Below are positions 7,368-15,601 of a DNA stretch of 22,880 nt, in pieces. The DNA lies in IMG/VR virus record IMGVR_UViG_3300046460_000402, positions 1 through 22,880 of that record; one strand, given 5' to 3'. The translations under genes and the position numbers were made by a program. Under the pieces are notes generated by a model. The model was given only the letters and a program-made list of their open reading frames with translations, was not told where the DNA came from and searched no databases. The number at the start of each line of letters is the position of its first letter. Within the stretch, counting starts at the first letter, position 1. This DNA is from a virus.

Positions 7368-8306
7368 CTACAAAGCCGATGGTTCGAATACTGACCATCC
7401 AGTGCGTTGCACCAAACGCTCCAGTGCCAGCGCGCCTAGCTGCGAGGTTCCGCGCGGATTGAGGCCCGGCGACCATACGGCGATCGACGCCTTGCCCGGC
7501 GCGATCGCCAGGATGCCGCCGCCAACGCCGGACTTGCCCGGCAGGCCGACGCGGTAGGCGAACTCACCCGAGCCGTCATAATGGCCGCAGGTCATCATCA
7601 GCGCGTTGATGCGGCGTGCGCGCTGGGGCGAGACGATCGAATGACCGGTCGCCGGGTTGATGCCGCCGGCCATCAGATAGCCGCCAGCGCGGGCAAGCTG
7701 GCAGCAGCTCATCGCCAGCGCGCATTGGTGGAAATACACCCCGAGCGTCCGTTCGACCGGCTGTCGGACATTGCCGAAGGCGCGCATGTAATTGGCCAGC
7801 GCGATGTTGCGGAATCCGGTCTCCTGCTCCGCCCGGGCGATGCGTTCGTCGATGAAGATGCTGTCATCGTCCGCCAGCGACCGCACGAAACGCAATATTT
7901 CGCCGATCGCCTCGATCGGCTCGTGCGCACCCAGGATCATGTCGGCGACGACGATCGCACCGGCATTGATGAACGGGTTGCGCGGGATACCAGATTCGGT
8001 TTCGAGCTGGACGATCGAGTTGAACGCGCTGCCTGATGGCTCGCGCCCGACCCTGTCCCATAGCCGGTCGCCGATTGCGCCCAAAGCGAGGGTCAGGCTA
8101 AACACCTTGGAGATGCTCTGGATCGAGAAGGGTTCATCAGCATCGCCCGCTTTGTGGCAGGTGCCGTCCGCCTCGATCACGGCGATGCCGAACTTGCCCG
8201 GATCGATCTCGGCAAGCCCCGGGATATAATCGGCCACAACGCCGCGGTCGGGCGCATCCGCCATCTCGGCCGCGATATCGGCGACGATCGTCTCAAGAGA
8301 AGCCAT
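7368..8306 (-). CDS. glsA: Glutaminase A
   Basis: The 312-aa product matches bacterial glutaminases (serine-dependent, beta-lactamase-like fold) along its full length, close to the usual ~308 aa. The enzyme hydrolyses L-glutamine to glutamate and ammonia in the cytoplasm. The S-x-x-K catalytic motif is S64-I-S-K67. Other conserved segments are '[14 protein letters not shown]', '[12 protein letters not shown]', and the C-terminal '[12 protein letters not shown]', which supplies part of the active site. It lies 40 nt after the P450 gene on the same strand and may be the last gene of that operon, although its upstream ribosome site is weak. It is a host-type enzyme, so its place inside the phage gene order is odd. 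Confidence 0.93.
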   Translation of the reverse strand: MASLETIVADIAAEMADAPDRGVVADYIPGLAEIDPGKFGIAVIEADGTCHKAGDADEPFSIQSISKVFSLTLALGAIGDRLWDRVGREPSGSAFNSIVQLETESGIPRNPFINAGAIVVADMILGAHEPIEAIGEILRFVRSLADDDSIFIDERIARAEQETGFRNIALANYMRAFGNVRQPVERTLGVYFHQCALAMSCCQLARAGGYLMAGGINPATGHSIVSPQRARRINALMMTCGHYDGSGEFAYRVGLPGKSGVGGGILAIAPGKASIAVWSPGLNPRGTSQLGALALERLVQRTGWSVFEPSAL

Positions 8307-8346
8307 AGGCGTTGTTAGCGAGCCCGGCCCGCGGAATCACGCAGCT

Positions 8347-9576
8347 TCAGTCGAACTCGACCGTCAGCGATTCGGCAAAGGCACCGCTCTTGCGCAGCTT
8401 GCCCGCCGCACCGGGCGCGCGGCGCAGATTCTGGCGCTTCAGCAGCGGCTTCAGCATCAAGTGCAAGGTCGCGTTGTTGATGTGGATGCCGAAGCACTGG
8501 TGCAGGTCATAGCCGAAGTGAATATATTCGTGCGGCAGGCGGCGTGGGTTGAACCGCTCCGGATCGGGCACGCGGCGCCCGTCGCGCATCCCCGAGGCGA
8601 AGGCGGCGAGTACGGTCGAGCCGGCGGGGACGAGCTTCTGGTGCTTGGTGCCTTTCGCGATCGTCCAGTCCTGCAGCGTGATCCGCGGCAAGCCAGGCGC
8701 GAGCGGATCGAAGCGCATCGCCTCGCGCACATAGCCGGCCAGCAGCGCATCGTCGCCAGCGAGCGCGGCCGCCTGGGCACCGCTAAGCGCATCGGGCCGG
8801 CGCAGCAATTGCTCCATCGCCTGCGGCACGACCATCGGCGGCTGGGGCGGCCCGCCGACGATGAAGCCCATCAGCGCGGTGCGGATCTGGGCGTCGCTGT
8901 AACCTGGCTCTCCCGCTTTTTGCAGCGTCAGGCAGCGGCCGAGCACGTCATCGGTGCCGGGCTTGGTACGACGCTGCTCGATCTGCTTCTGGATATGCGC
9001 GCGGAGCGCTGGCGCGATCACCTCGACCTCTGCGACCAGCGGCGCGTCGCTCGCCACGAACTGATATTCGAATAGTCGCGTTCCCCAGACGCGCAGGTCG
9101 CCGCCGGGCGGTTCGGGCACGCCGAGATAATCGGCGAGGAAATCGAAGGTGACGCGCCTGACCAGCGTGTCGACCACTTCGATCCTGCCGCCGGCACCCG
9201 CCACGATCGCCTCGGCCCGCGCCTCGACATCGGCTGCGAGGTGAACAAGATCCTCGCGGCGCACCACCTTGCGCATCGCGGCAGTGTCCGCCTGATATTG
9301 CGGCGTGTTGGCCATGCCGAGGAAGAAGGGCTCGCCGCCCATGATGACGTCGAGCTTGTCCTTGTACGTCACCCCAAACGCCGGATCGGTAGCGAACACT
9401 TCGCGCACATCGTCATAGCGGGTTACCGCGTAGGTCTTGCCGAAATGCGGGATCGGTTTCAGCCAGCGCAGCAATTTGAAGACGAACGGCATGGCCGCCA
9501 TCGCCTTCGTCATGAGCCAGCGCTTGAGGCCCTTGGGTCCAGGCCGCAAGACCTCGGTGGAGGAGAGGATGCTCAT
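8347..9576 (-). CDS. Cytochrome P450 with non-canonical I-helix
   Basis: The 409-aa product has the heme-ligand loop FGYDLHQCFG with C361 as thiolate ligand, and the ExxR pair of the K-helix at E285-R288 ('YVREAMRFDP'). The I-helix oxygen-activation motif (A/G)Gx(D/E)T is missing: around residues 237-250 the sequence is GFIVGGPPQPPMVV, with several prolines and no acid/Thr pair. That suggests a peroxide-using (shunt or peroxygenase-like) enzyme, or one with altered chemistry, rather than an NAD(P)H/ferredoxin monooxygenase. No ferredoxin or reductase gene is adjacent. Its start overlaps the DyP peroxidase stop (ATGA at 9573-9576), which ties the two heme proteins together. Substrate unknown. 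Confidence 0.87.
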   Translation of the reverse strand: MSILSSTEVLRPGPKGLKRWLMTKAMAAMPFVFKLLRWLKPIPHFGKTYAVTRYDDVREVFATDPAFGVTYKDKLDVIMGGEPFFLGMANTPQYQADTAAMRKVVRREDLVHLAADVEARAEAIVAGAGGRIEVVDTLVRRVTFDFLADYLGVPEPPGGDLRVWGTRLFEYQFVASDAPLVAEVEVIAPALRAHIQKQIEQRRTKPGTDDVLGRCLTLQKAGEPGYSDAQIRTALMGFIVGGPPQPPMVVPQAMEQLLRRPDALSGAQAAALAGDDALLAGYVREAMRFDPLAPGLPRITLQDWTIAKGTKHQKLVPAGSTVLAAFASGMRDGRRVPDPERFNPRRLPHEYIHFGYDLHQCFGIHINNATLHLMLKPLLKRQNLRRAPGAAGKLRKSGAFAESLTVEFD

Positions 9577-11177
9577 AGCAGCGCCAGATATTGGAGGGCC
9601 GGCATGCTCGGCAGGAAGAAATAATCCCCGCCCGCCATTCGGATGAAGGTTTCGACGTCGACGATCCGGCGTAACGGCTTTTCGCGGATCGTCATCTTGC
9701 CCTTGGGGCCGACCAGCGGATCGGTCTCATCATAGAGCGTCGCGAAGTTCGGGTTGAGCAGCCAGGTCTGCTGAACGAATTCGAACTGGCGGGCGATGTC
9801 GGTGTTGAGACAGATGAACAGCAGGCCGCGATCGACCCCGTCCTCCCTGGGCGGCACGCTGATCGTCGAGCCATATTTGCGACCGCGGCGCAGGATGCGG
9901 TGATTGTTCGCCGCATCGAGCAGGGTCTGTTTCTGATCCGGCGTCGGCGCGAGGCCGTCGCGCGGGTTGGAACGGCGGACATGCGATCCCGCAGGGCAGC
10001 CCACGCCGTGCAGGTCGCGGTCGAAAAAGCCGAAATCATTCTCCGGCATGTCATAGGCATCGGGCGGCAGATAACCGGCGGGGCAGAGCAGGTCGCCCTT
10101 GGTATTGCGGCCGACCACGCGCTCGGCGAGCCAGGTGGTGGTGACATGTGCCGAGCCGGCGGGATCGCGCGCGCGGATGTGTGCGGCATTGTCGCGCATC
10201 GATTGCCAGAAGGCGACGACGTCCTGCTTCAATTCGCGCACGACCATATAGCTGCCGTGAATCCCGAAATCGAGGAATCCTTCCGCCAAGGGGTGCGCCT
10301 CCAGGCCGGCGGCCTGGCCATTGGCATCGTCGGGCACGACTGGGCCAGGCGCCTTTTCGTGGTGACCGTTGGTGTAGCCGAACAGGATCTCGCCGAGCGG
10401 GACGCCGTTCCAGTAATCGCGCACTGCGGGTGCGCCGGTACTGAGCACGACCGCGTCATCGTCGAACGGCACGGGTTGCGAGATGCCGTCCGCGAACCCG
10501 AAATGTTCGCGCGCGACGCCCTTCTCGTCCGGGCGCAGATCGAGCGGCAGGCGGTGGACAACCTGCACGTCATGTGGCTTCAACGCCGCTTCGACCTGCT
10601 CGGCCCAAGCCTCGGCGCTGTCCTCGTCCTTGTCGTAGAGCAGCAGCAGGGCGTGGACGGTGATCGGCGTGACGATCTGTTCCTCGCGGTGACCGGTCGA
10701 GGTCTTGGCGGTGGACTGCGCCTCCTCGACCGTCGTGAGGGCGGCGCGCTGCCGCGCGTTCGAGCTCCATTTCGGGCCGCCCTCGATCACGGTGCCGAGC
10801 CATTCGCCCTTGCGTCGATCGCCCAGCCGGCGGAGCCGATCCTCCTGGAACATGCCCTCCCGGAACGGCGCCGCGAAAGATTCGAGCGCCGATTTCGGCA
10901 GGTTCATCTTCTCCAGCCCGGCATAGGCAAAGGCGATCGCCGTCGCCCGCGCGTCACGGCCATCGGCATCGGTGACCGGCGCGAGCTCCTGCACCGTCTT
11001 GAGCCAGCCGCCACCGCCCTTGCCCTTCCAGGTGAATTCAAGGAACAGCGCCCGCCCCGTCGGCAGCGAGGCGAAGCCGCTGACGACCAGGCCCTGGGTC
11101 AGCGTGCAATGCGGCGCCTTGAGCTGCCAGCTCGGCGGCTTCTTCCGCGGCGTCCCGCTCACAGGTCGTTGATCCAC
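9573..11177 (-). CDS. DyP-type (dye-decolorizing) heme peroxidase
   Basis: The 534-aa product carries the GxxDG motif at 227-231 (GFADG, catalytic D230) and the proximal heme-ligand region 'GSHVRRSNPRD' with H399. The distal Arg segment is 'HRILRRGRKYG' (around 428-436). The length fits the longer DyP subfamilies (class D/V-like) rather than the ~300-aa encapsulin-targeted type. No Tat signal or encapsulin-targeting tail is apparent, so it is probably cytoplasmic or membrane-associated. The GTG start at 11177 has a strong AAGGAGG site 7 nt upstream. It overlaps the end of the membrane-protein gene by 19 nt and the P450 start by 4 nt. The gene order membrane protein-DyP-P450 suggests a peroxide-dependent oxidation unit, which is an inference. 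Confidence 0.92.
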   Translation of the reverse strand: MDQRPVSGTPRKKPPSWQLKAPHCTLTQGLVVSGFASLPTGRALFLEFTWKGKGGGGWLKTVQELAPVTDADGRDARATAIAFAYAGLEKMNLPKSALESFAAPFREGMFQEDRLRRLGDRRKGEWLGTVIEGGPKWSSNARQRAALTTVEEAQSTAKTSTGHREEQIVTPITVHALLLLYDKDEDSAEAWAEQVEAALKPHDVQVVHRLPLDLRPDEKGVAREHFGFADGISQPVPFDDDAVVLSTGAPAVRDYWNGVPLGEILFGYTNGHHEKAPGPVVPDDANGQAAGLEAHPLAEGFLDFGIHGSYMVVRELKQDVVAFWQSMRDNAAHIRARDPAGSAHVTTTWLAERVVGRNTKGDLLCPAGYLPPDAYDMPENDFGFFDRDLHGVGCPAGSHVRRSNPRDGLAPTPDQKQTLLDAANNHRILRRGRKYGSTISVPPREDGVDRGLLFICLNTDIARQFEFVQQTWLLNPNFATLYDETDPLVGPKGKMTIREKPLRRIVDVETFIRMAGGDYFFLPSMPALQYLALL

Positions 11178-12799
11178 GCGGACGCCTCCTTCGTGCTGAG
11201 CGACGGCTTGCGCAGGCCGTTGGCGATGCGGTTGTTGCGTTCGACCTGGTCGACGGTGAGGTCGCTATAGGCGCTGTACCAGAAGCGGCTGACCGCCATG
11301 GAATGCCGCGCCCAGGCCTTGAACTTGCGACCATGGCTGGCGCCGTCCTGGATGAGGAAGCGGGTCGGCGGGAAACCCACGCCGCAGCCCCAGGCCAACG
11401 TCAGGCCGACATGTGCCTTTTCGATGAAATCATCGAGATAGCTTTCCCAGCTCTGATCGAAATTGCTGAAGAACATCAGCCGGCTGCCATTGTTGACGAA
11501 CGCCCAATGCGCGAAATGCACCGTGCGCATGCTGCCGAGATAGCCGCGCACCCCGCTGTTCGGCATCGCGCGAAGCACCAGGCCGAGGCCGTGATGACCG
11601 ACATGAACGATGAGCGTGCGCAACACGCCCGGCTTGATCAGCACGACCGAGCCCATATGGTTCTGCGGGATCCAGTCCTCGCGCTGGGCCATCTGGCGCA
11701 CCGTCTCCTCGTCGATCGGCGGCGCATCCTGCGAGGCATCGCGCCGTTCGAGGTAGCGAAGCCAGCACAGGATGAGCAGCACCGAGAAGGGCACGCTGAG
11801 CACGCCGAACAAGGTGATGCGCGGCGCATGCTCCTTTGCCAGCGCCAGCGGCAGGCCCGTCATCAGTGAGATGGCGATAGTGATCAGCGGAGCGAGCACG
11901 GCGTAAAGGCCACCGCCCACCAGGATCAGGATGAGGGTCTGCGGTTTAAACAGCGCGCTGATCAGGTTGAACTTGCCCGCCGTGTCGGTGCCCGGCAGCG
12001 GCTCGCGGATCAGGTACAGGCGGATGCCGCAATAGAGGATGCCGAAGGCGAGCAGCAGGTAGAAGCGGCTGTCCGGCATCATCGGCGCGAGGATCAGCCC
12101 CGGCAGCGCGAGCGCGAGGAAGACGAGCACGGCGAAGACCGCGACCTTCAGATAATCGCCGCAGCGCGTGAGGAACGGGACGCGAGCCGGCGCGCGTTCG
12201 GCGAGCCAGGGAAAGGCCGGCAGCAGCGCCGCGCGGAGATGGCGATGGATATCGGACGGGGTCACCTCGCCGCGATAGGGGCTCGGACCTGCGCCGTTGG
12301 CGGTCGCGATCTCGGTACGGGTCGCGCGGAACAACTCGCCCTCGCTCAGGATGCGGTCGCGCGTCATGCCGCGGTTGCCGTGGTGGTAGACGCTTGGCTC
12401 GAGCGAGCGCGCCTCGAAATAGGGGGCGACCGGCGCGCGGGAATCAGGCGCGGTTACCGCGTCGTAGAGCGGCCCGCACGGATCGAGCGGGCGCTTGCAG
12501 CAGCGCAGCATGGCCCGCAGATCGCCCCCGATCGCTGCCTCGAGCTGACCCCAGAACACGCTCGGCCTGCCGTCGAAATTGGCCTCCAGCACGAACAGCG
12601 GATCATAGTCTTCGCCAGGGAAGACGCTCATCGACAGGAAATGCACCGAAGGCACGCCGGCCATGAACCCTGCATAGTCGCCGGCAGCGGCAGCGCTGCC
12701 GGTCGAGCCGCTGTCGTGCAGCCGGTCGATCAGCGCGGACAGCTTGTCGTGGCTCTCCGGCTTGACCTCCAGCGCCATGGACAAAGTCGTTTGTCGCAT
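11159..12799 (-). CDS. Four-TM protein with duplicated alpha/beta-barrel-like halves
   Basis: The product is 546 aa from the ATG at 12799, chosen for its AGGGAG site 7 nt upstream; an in-frame ATG at 12844 lacks one, and 12778 is a third option. Four hydrophobic segments lie near residues 216-240, 244-264, 287-312 and 326-347. The soluble parts on either side share a pattern: 'SVHFLSMSVF'...'LFVLEANFDG' (51-77) and 'TVHFAHWAFV'...'RLMFFSNFDQ' (426-449). Each is followed by a helix with acidic or amphipathic character. This resembles the ferredoxin-like half of DyP/dimeric alpha-beta-barrel proteins. No signature of a known enzyme is seen. It is the first gene of the operon with the DyP peroxidase and P450 and could anchor or supply substrate to them. 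Confidence 0.72.
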   Translation of the reverse strand: MRQTTLSMALEVKPESHDKLSALIDRLHDSGSTGSAAAAGDYAGFMAGVPSVHFLSMSVFPGEDYDPLFVLEANFDGRPSVFWGQLEAAIGGDLRAMLRCCKRPLDPCGPLYDAVTAPDSRAPVAPYFEARSLEPSVYHHGNRGMTRDRILSEGELFRATRTEIATANGAGPSPYRGEVTPSDIHRHLRAALLPAFPWLAERAPARVPFLTRCGDYLKVAVFAVLVFLALALPGLILAPMMPDSRFYLLLAFGILYCGIRLYLIREPLPGTDTAGKFNLISALFKPQTLILILVGGGLYAVLAPLITIAISLMTGLPLALAKEHAPRITLFGVLSVPFSVLLILCWLRYLERRDASQDAPPIDEETVRQMAQREDWIPQNHMGSVVLIKPGVLRTLIVHVGHHGLGLVLRAMPNSGVRGYLGSMRTVHFAHWAFVNNGSRLMFFSNFDQSWESYLDDFIEKAHVGLTLAWGCGVGFPPTRFLIQDGASHGRKFKAWARHSMAVSRFWYSAYSDLTVDQVERNNRIANGLRKPSLSTKEASAWINDL

Positions 12800-12932
12800 C
12801 CGGCCGCTCCCTATCTTCGCCCACCGCCCCCGCCTTGAAGGCATCGAGGAAACCCGTTCCCGCCCGAACGTTTCGCCTCCGATTCGGAAGGCTTACTATG
12901 TCACAGCTTTCAACGACGCACAGACAAACGCA

Positions 12933-12938
12933 ATTATA
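12933..12938 (-). promoter_or_regulatory. Candidate -10 box for the membrane protein/DyP/P450 operon
   Basis: A perfect TATAAT is read on the minus strand, about 135 nt upstream of the chosen start at 12799. The hexamer 17 nt further upstream (GGAGAT) is a poor -35. Placement is right for the operon but the call rests on one hexamer. Confidence 0.28.
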
Positions 12939-13030
12939 GGTCGCATTCTGGATCTATCTCCGGCCGGTCGCGGTCGATTCAAGATATGCTCTTGCCGCCT
13001 TAAGCCTTCCTTCAAACCAAGGAGGAGCCC

Positions 13031-13066
13031 ATGGCCATGTCCCCCAACACGCGATCGGCGGCCTGA
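13031..13066 (+). CDS. 11-codon leader ORF before the internal virion protein
   Basis: ATG at 13031 is preceded by a near-perfect AAGGAGG (13019-13025) with 5-nt spacing and encodes MAMSPNTRSAA before TGA at 13064-13066. The next start (13068) lies one base after that stop, with no ribosome site of its own. It may be a short translated leader that couples initiation of the large virion gene, or a leftover start of a lost gene. The peptide itself shows no recognisable feature. Confidence 0.4.
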   Translation: MAMSPNTRSAA

Positions 13067-13067
13067 G

Positions 13068-15272
13068 ATGCCGACGGTCCCCACAGAGCAGAACCGGGTC
13101 GGCATTGCCGGCCTGACCGACTCGAGGCTTCAGCCTGGCGATTATTCCGGCACGGGCCTGCAGGCGCTTGGCGCCGGGATGCGAACGCTTGGCGTCGCCG
13201 GCGCGGAAAGCGCCGAGACCATGGCCAGGGCGCGAAAATTAGCGGCCGGTGCTCCCCGGCAGCCGGTCGCGCAGGACGCCGCGGCGCAGGCGATCGACGC
13301 GACCAGCCACGAGGCACTGCACGCGGCGATGCTGCCCCCGTCCCCGGAGGAAATCCGCGACGACGCCATCTGCAAGATCGGCTGGAATCAATTCTCCGAT
13401 GTGTGCCGCGGCGTCTGGAAGGAGCTGGAGGGGCAGAAGGGCTTCGGCGCCGTCCTGAAGGTCGAACCGGCGATCGAGGCACTCAATGCCGAGTACAAGC
13501 GTGGCCTGGGCATGCTGCCGGCCGAACTGCATCCGGTCTATGAAGGGTCGGTCGGTGCACGCCTGCCGATGGAAGTCGCGGGGCTGCAGGCTTTTGGCGC
13601 TGCGCAGAGCGCGGTCGAACAGGACCGCCAGAGCCTTCTCGCCCAGCAGAATGCTGCGGACGACGCGGTGCGGCATGCCGATGATCGCGACATGTTCGAC
13701 CGGCATGTCGAGACCGGCGCGGGCTCGATCGCGACCCAGGGCGCGTTGCGAGGCGACGACCCGGCAACCATCGACGGCGCCATCAGGGCCTATCGATCGG
13801 GCATCAACCGCCGGGTCCTGGAGGAAATGACCGAAAAGGACCCGATGGCCACAGCCATCCGGTACGGGACGGTGCGGGAAAGCATGACGCCGGACGACCA
13901 GTTTGCGGTTGAGAAGGGACTGTTCGAGCCCCTGGCCCGCACGCAGGCGGCGAGCGATGTCGATCGCTTTCTGCCGCCACGGGAGCCGGGACAGCCCCTT
14001 GCTCCCCTCAGCCCCGAGGCTCGCGCCGCCGCTCAGCAGGCGATCGAAGCGGAGCCGTGGAACGAAGCGCGCAAGCGTTACGCGCTGGACGACCTGGCGG
14101 AGCGCAGCGCGATGCAGGAGCGTTCGCGCAAACAGGCGGAGGACGCAGCCCGGGACAACGGGTTCGCCACTGCCGAGCAGTTCGGGTCAGGCTTCACGTC
14201 GATCACGCAGATCCCCGCGGCCGTGCGCCGCGATCTCGACGAGGAAGCCGATCAGGCGCTGAGGAGCCTGGCGCAGGCCAATCTCGATCCGACCTCGATC
14301 TCGGCGGGCGGCGAGGCCGCGCTGATAATGAATATTATGGCGTCGGAGAACCCGGCCACGTTCGCGAAGGAGGACCTGCGACTGATACGAGGCAAGGTGA
14401 CGCCAGAGGAATATAGCAAGCTGGCGCGGATTCAGCAGGGCTTTGGCGAGGAAAGTCCCGCCGTCGCTGCGTTCTCGCTGGGCCGATTCTCCAAGCTGCT
14501 GAGCGGGCCATCAACCAGCGAAACGGGCTTTACGCCGCTTGTTCGGGAAGCCTCCTTCGTACCAGATCAGAAGACCGCGTTGCCATCTAGTGGGCAACCC
14601 GCCCGCGAGTCCGAAACGCTGCTTCCGTCCGAAATGGACATTGGGAGCATCAATGCGAATCTCACACCGGACAGCCGCAAGCGGCCGGAGCCCGCACCCG
14701 GAGCAGAAGGGATAAGCATAAATCTTCTCAGCGACGCCAAGGACAGACCAGCAATCGCCGCCCTAAAGAAAATGGGCAGCCCGGCGGATACCGTCGTAAT
14801 ATTTTCGCACGGATCGCCGAGCGGGCAAATCGCTGACGCTTCACGCGGCGAAGGGCAACCTGCCCTGAGCGCGCAAAACATACTGGCTCGGCTTGGCAAA
14901 AGTTACAAGAAGGGGACAACCATTATCCTCTCCAGTTGCTTCGCCGCAAACGGTGATGTGGCTCGGAAATTGTCGAGGCTGACTGGGGGGATCGTCTACG
15001 CTGCAAGGGCGTTTGTCACGGTGCCGAATGAAACGCACAAGAAATACGACCTTACGGTCTATTCATTAGGGTATGGAGTAGGTGATAAGTCCGGATACGC
15101 CAAATTCTATAATGGCAAAGAGATCCCGTCAAAGCTTCTTGGTCTAACCTACAATCCCGTATCATCGGAATGGGAATGGAAATTTTCTAGAACTGCCACC
15201 AAAACTGATGTTCGGGTTCAGTTTCAAAAAAAGAGCGCCCTCACGCTATTGCGAGAAGGCTGGGGATTCTAG
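13068..15272 (+). CDS. Internal virion (ejection) protein with C-terminal HG...SC peptidase/toxin-like domain
   Basis: 734 aa. The N-terminus (MPTVPTEQNRVGIAGL...) and the long helical, Ala/Gln/Glu-rich body to about residue 500 resemble podoviral internal virion proteins of the gp15/gp16 type. These are ejected through the tail into the host. A polar, Pro/Ser-rich linker (about 500-545) leads to a distinct domain (548-734). There a strand ends in H581-G582 ('VVIFSHGSPSG'), and another strand ends in S-S-C624 ('TTIILSSCFAANGD'), 43 residues later. This His-Cys arrangement after hydrophobic strands is the hallmark of clan CD cysteine peptidases (caspase, C80 and relatives), and is also seen in polymorphic-toxin tips. 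The domain-coding DNA is much lower in GC than the body (28/60 at 15121-15180 against 42/60 at 13921-13980), pointing to separate acquisition. Peptidase activity is not shown. Confidence 0.7.
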   Translation: MPTVPTEQNRVGIAGLTDSRLQPGDYSGTGLQALGAGMRTLGVAGAESAETMARARKLAAGAPRQPVAQDAAAQAIDATSHEALHAAMLPPSPEEIRDDAICKIGWNQFSDVCRGVWKELEGQKGFGAVLKVEPAIEALNAEYKRGLGMLPAELHPVYEGSVGARLPMEVAGLQAFGAAQSAVEQDRQSLLAQQNAADDAVRHADDRDMFDRHVETGAGSIATQGALRGDDPATIDGAIRAYRSGINRRVLEEMTEKDPMATAIRYGTVRESMTPDDQFAVEKGLFEPLARTQAASDVDRFLPPREPGQPLAPLSPEARAAAQQAIEAEPWNEARKRYALDDLAERSAMQERSRKQAEDAARDNGFATAEQFGSGFTSITQIPAAVRRDLDEEADQALRSLAQANLDPTSISAGGEAALIMNIMASENPATFAKEDLRLIRGKVTPEEYSKLARIQQGFGEESPAVAAFSLGRFSKLLSGPSTSETGFTPLVREASFVPDQKTALPSSGQPARESETLLPSEMDIGSINANLTPDSRKRPEPAPGAEGISINLLSDAKDRPAIAALKKMGSPADTVVIFSHGSPSGQIADASRGEGQPALSAQNILARLGKSYKKGTTIILSSCFAANGDVARKLSRLTGGIVYAARAFVTVPNETHKKYDLTVYSLGYGVGDKSGYAKFYNGKEIPSKLLGLTYNPVSSEWEWKFSRTATKTDVRVQFQKKSALTLLREGWGF

Positions 15273-15292
15273 GGTTGCCTTCTCCTTTATTT
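15253..15292 (+). terminator. Rho-independent terminator overlapping the stop codon
   Basis: A perfect 8-bp stem, GAGAAGGC (15253-15260) with GCCTTCTC (15277-15284), is followed by CTTTATTT. The stop TAG of the internal virion protein (15270-15272) lies in the 16-nt loop. The loop is long for a strong terminator, but pairing and T-rich tail are clear. Confidence 0.5.
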
Positions 15293-15601
15293 GCTGCAGT
15301 GTGACGCGGCGTGATGCCAGAAGCAAGGTTTCTATTACGATAAAGAGCAATGGAGAACTAGCCTGACTCATGACGAATCCACCGAAGGGTCCGGACTGCT
15401 GGACACTCACCAACAACGCGACGCCGCAACGAGATCCTCCGGTCATTGAACGAGACGAAAAGGCCGCTCACTCGCTCGCAAGCCTTCGACACAAGCAACG
15501 GCTCATCTTGACATATCCGGAACGAACAGCGAACATCGCTCAAACCGACTCCTCGTGAATTGAAGCCTCATTCCACATTGAGTGCGCAAGGGAGGGTAGC
15601 G
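15293..15601. other. Low-GC intergenic stretch between terminator and first paralogue
   Basis: About 310 bp. A 62-codon frame (15370-15558, plus) has its nearest GGAGA about 14 nt upstream and no recognisable sequence, so I do not call it. The one useful signal is a perfect TTGACA at 15508-15513 (see the promoter entry). The stretch may be debris from the acquisition of the toxin-like tip. Confidence 0.45.
15508..15536 (+). promoter_or_regulatory. Candidate promoter for the first membrane-anchored paralogue
   Basis: A perfect -35 TTGACA (15508-15513) is followed after 17 nt by GAACAT (15531-15536), a weak -10. It lies about 65 nt upstream of the TTG start at 15602 and downstream of the terminator. 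That would allow expression independent of the phage late genes, as expected for an immunity gene. Confidence 0.33.

Noticed and set aside
9900-11270. Plus-strand open frame of 456 codons
   Set aside because: It lies opposite the DyP peroxidase, whose heme motifs are unmistakable; the plus-strand product is compositionally odd and lacks a good ribosome site.
15246-15446. Minus-strand 66-codon frame after the virion gene
   Set aside because: Overlaps the end of the virion gene and its terminator; no ribosome site and no recognisable protein pattern.
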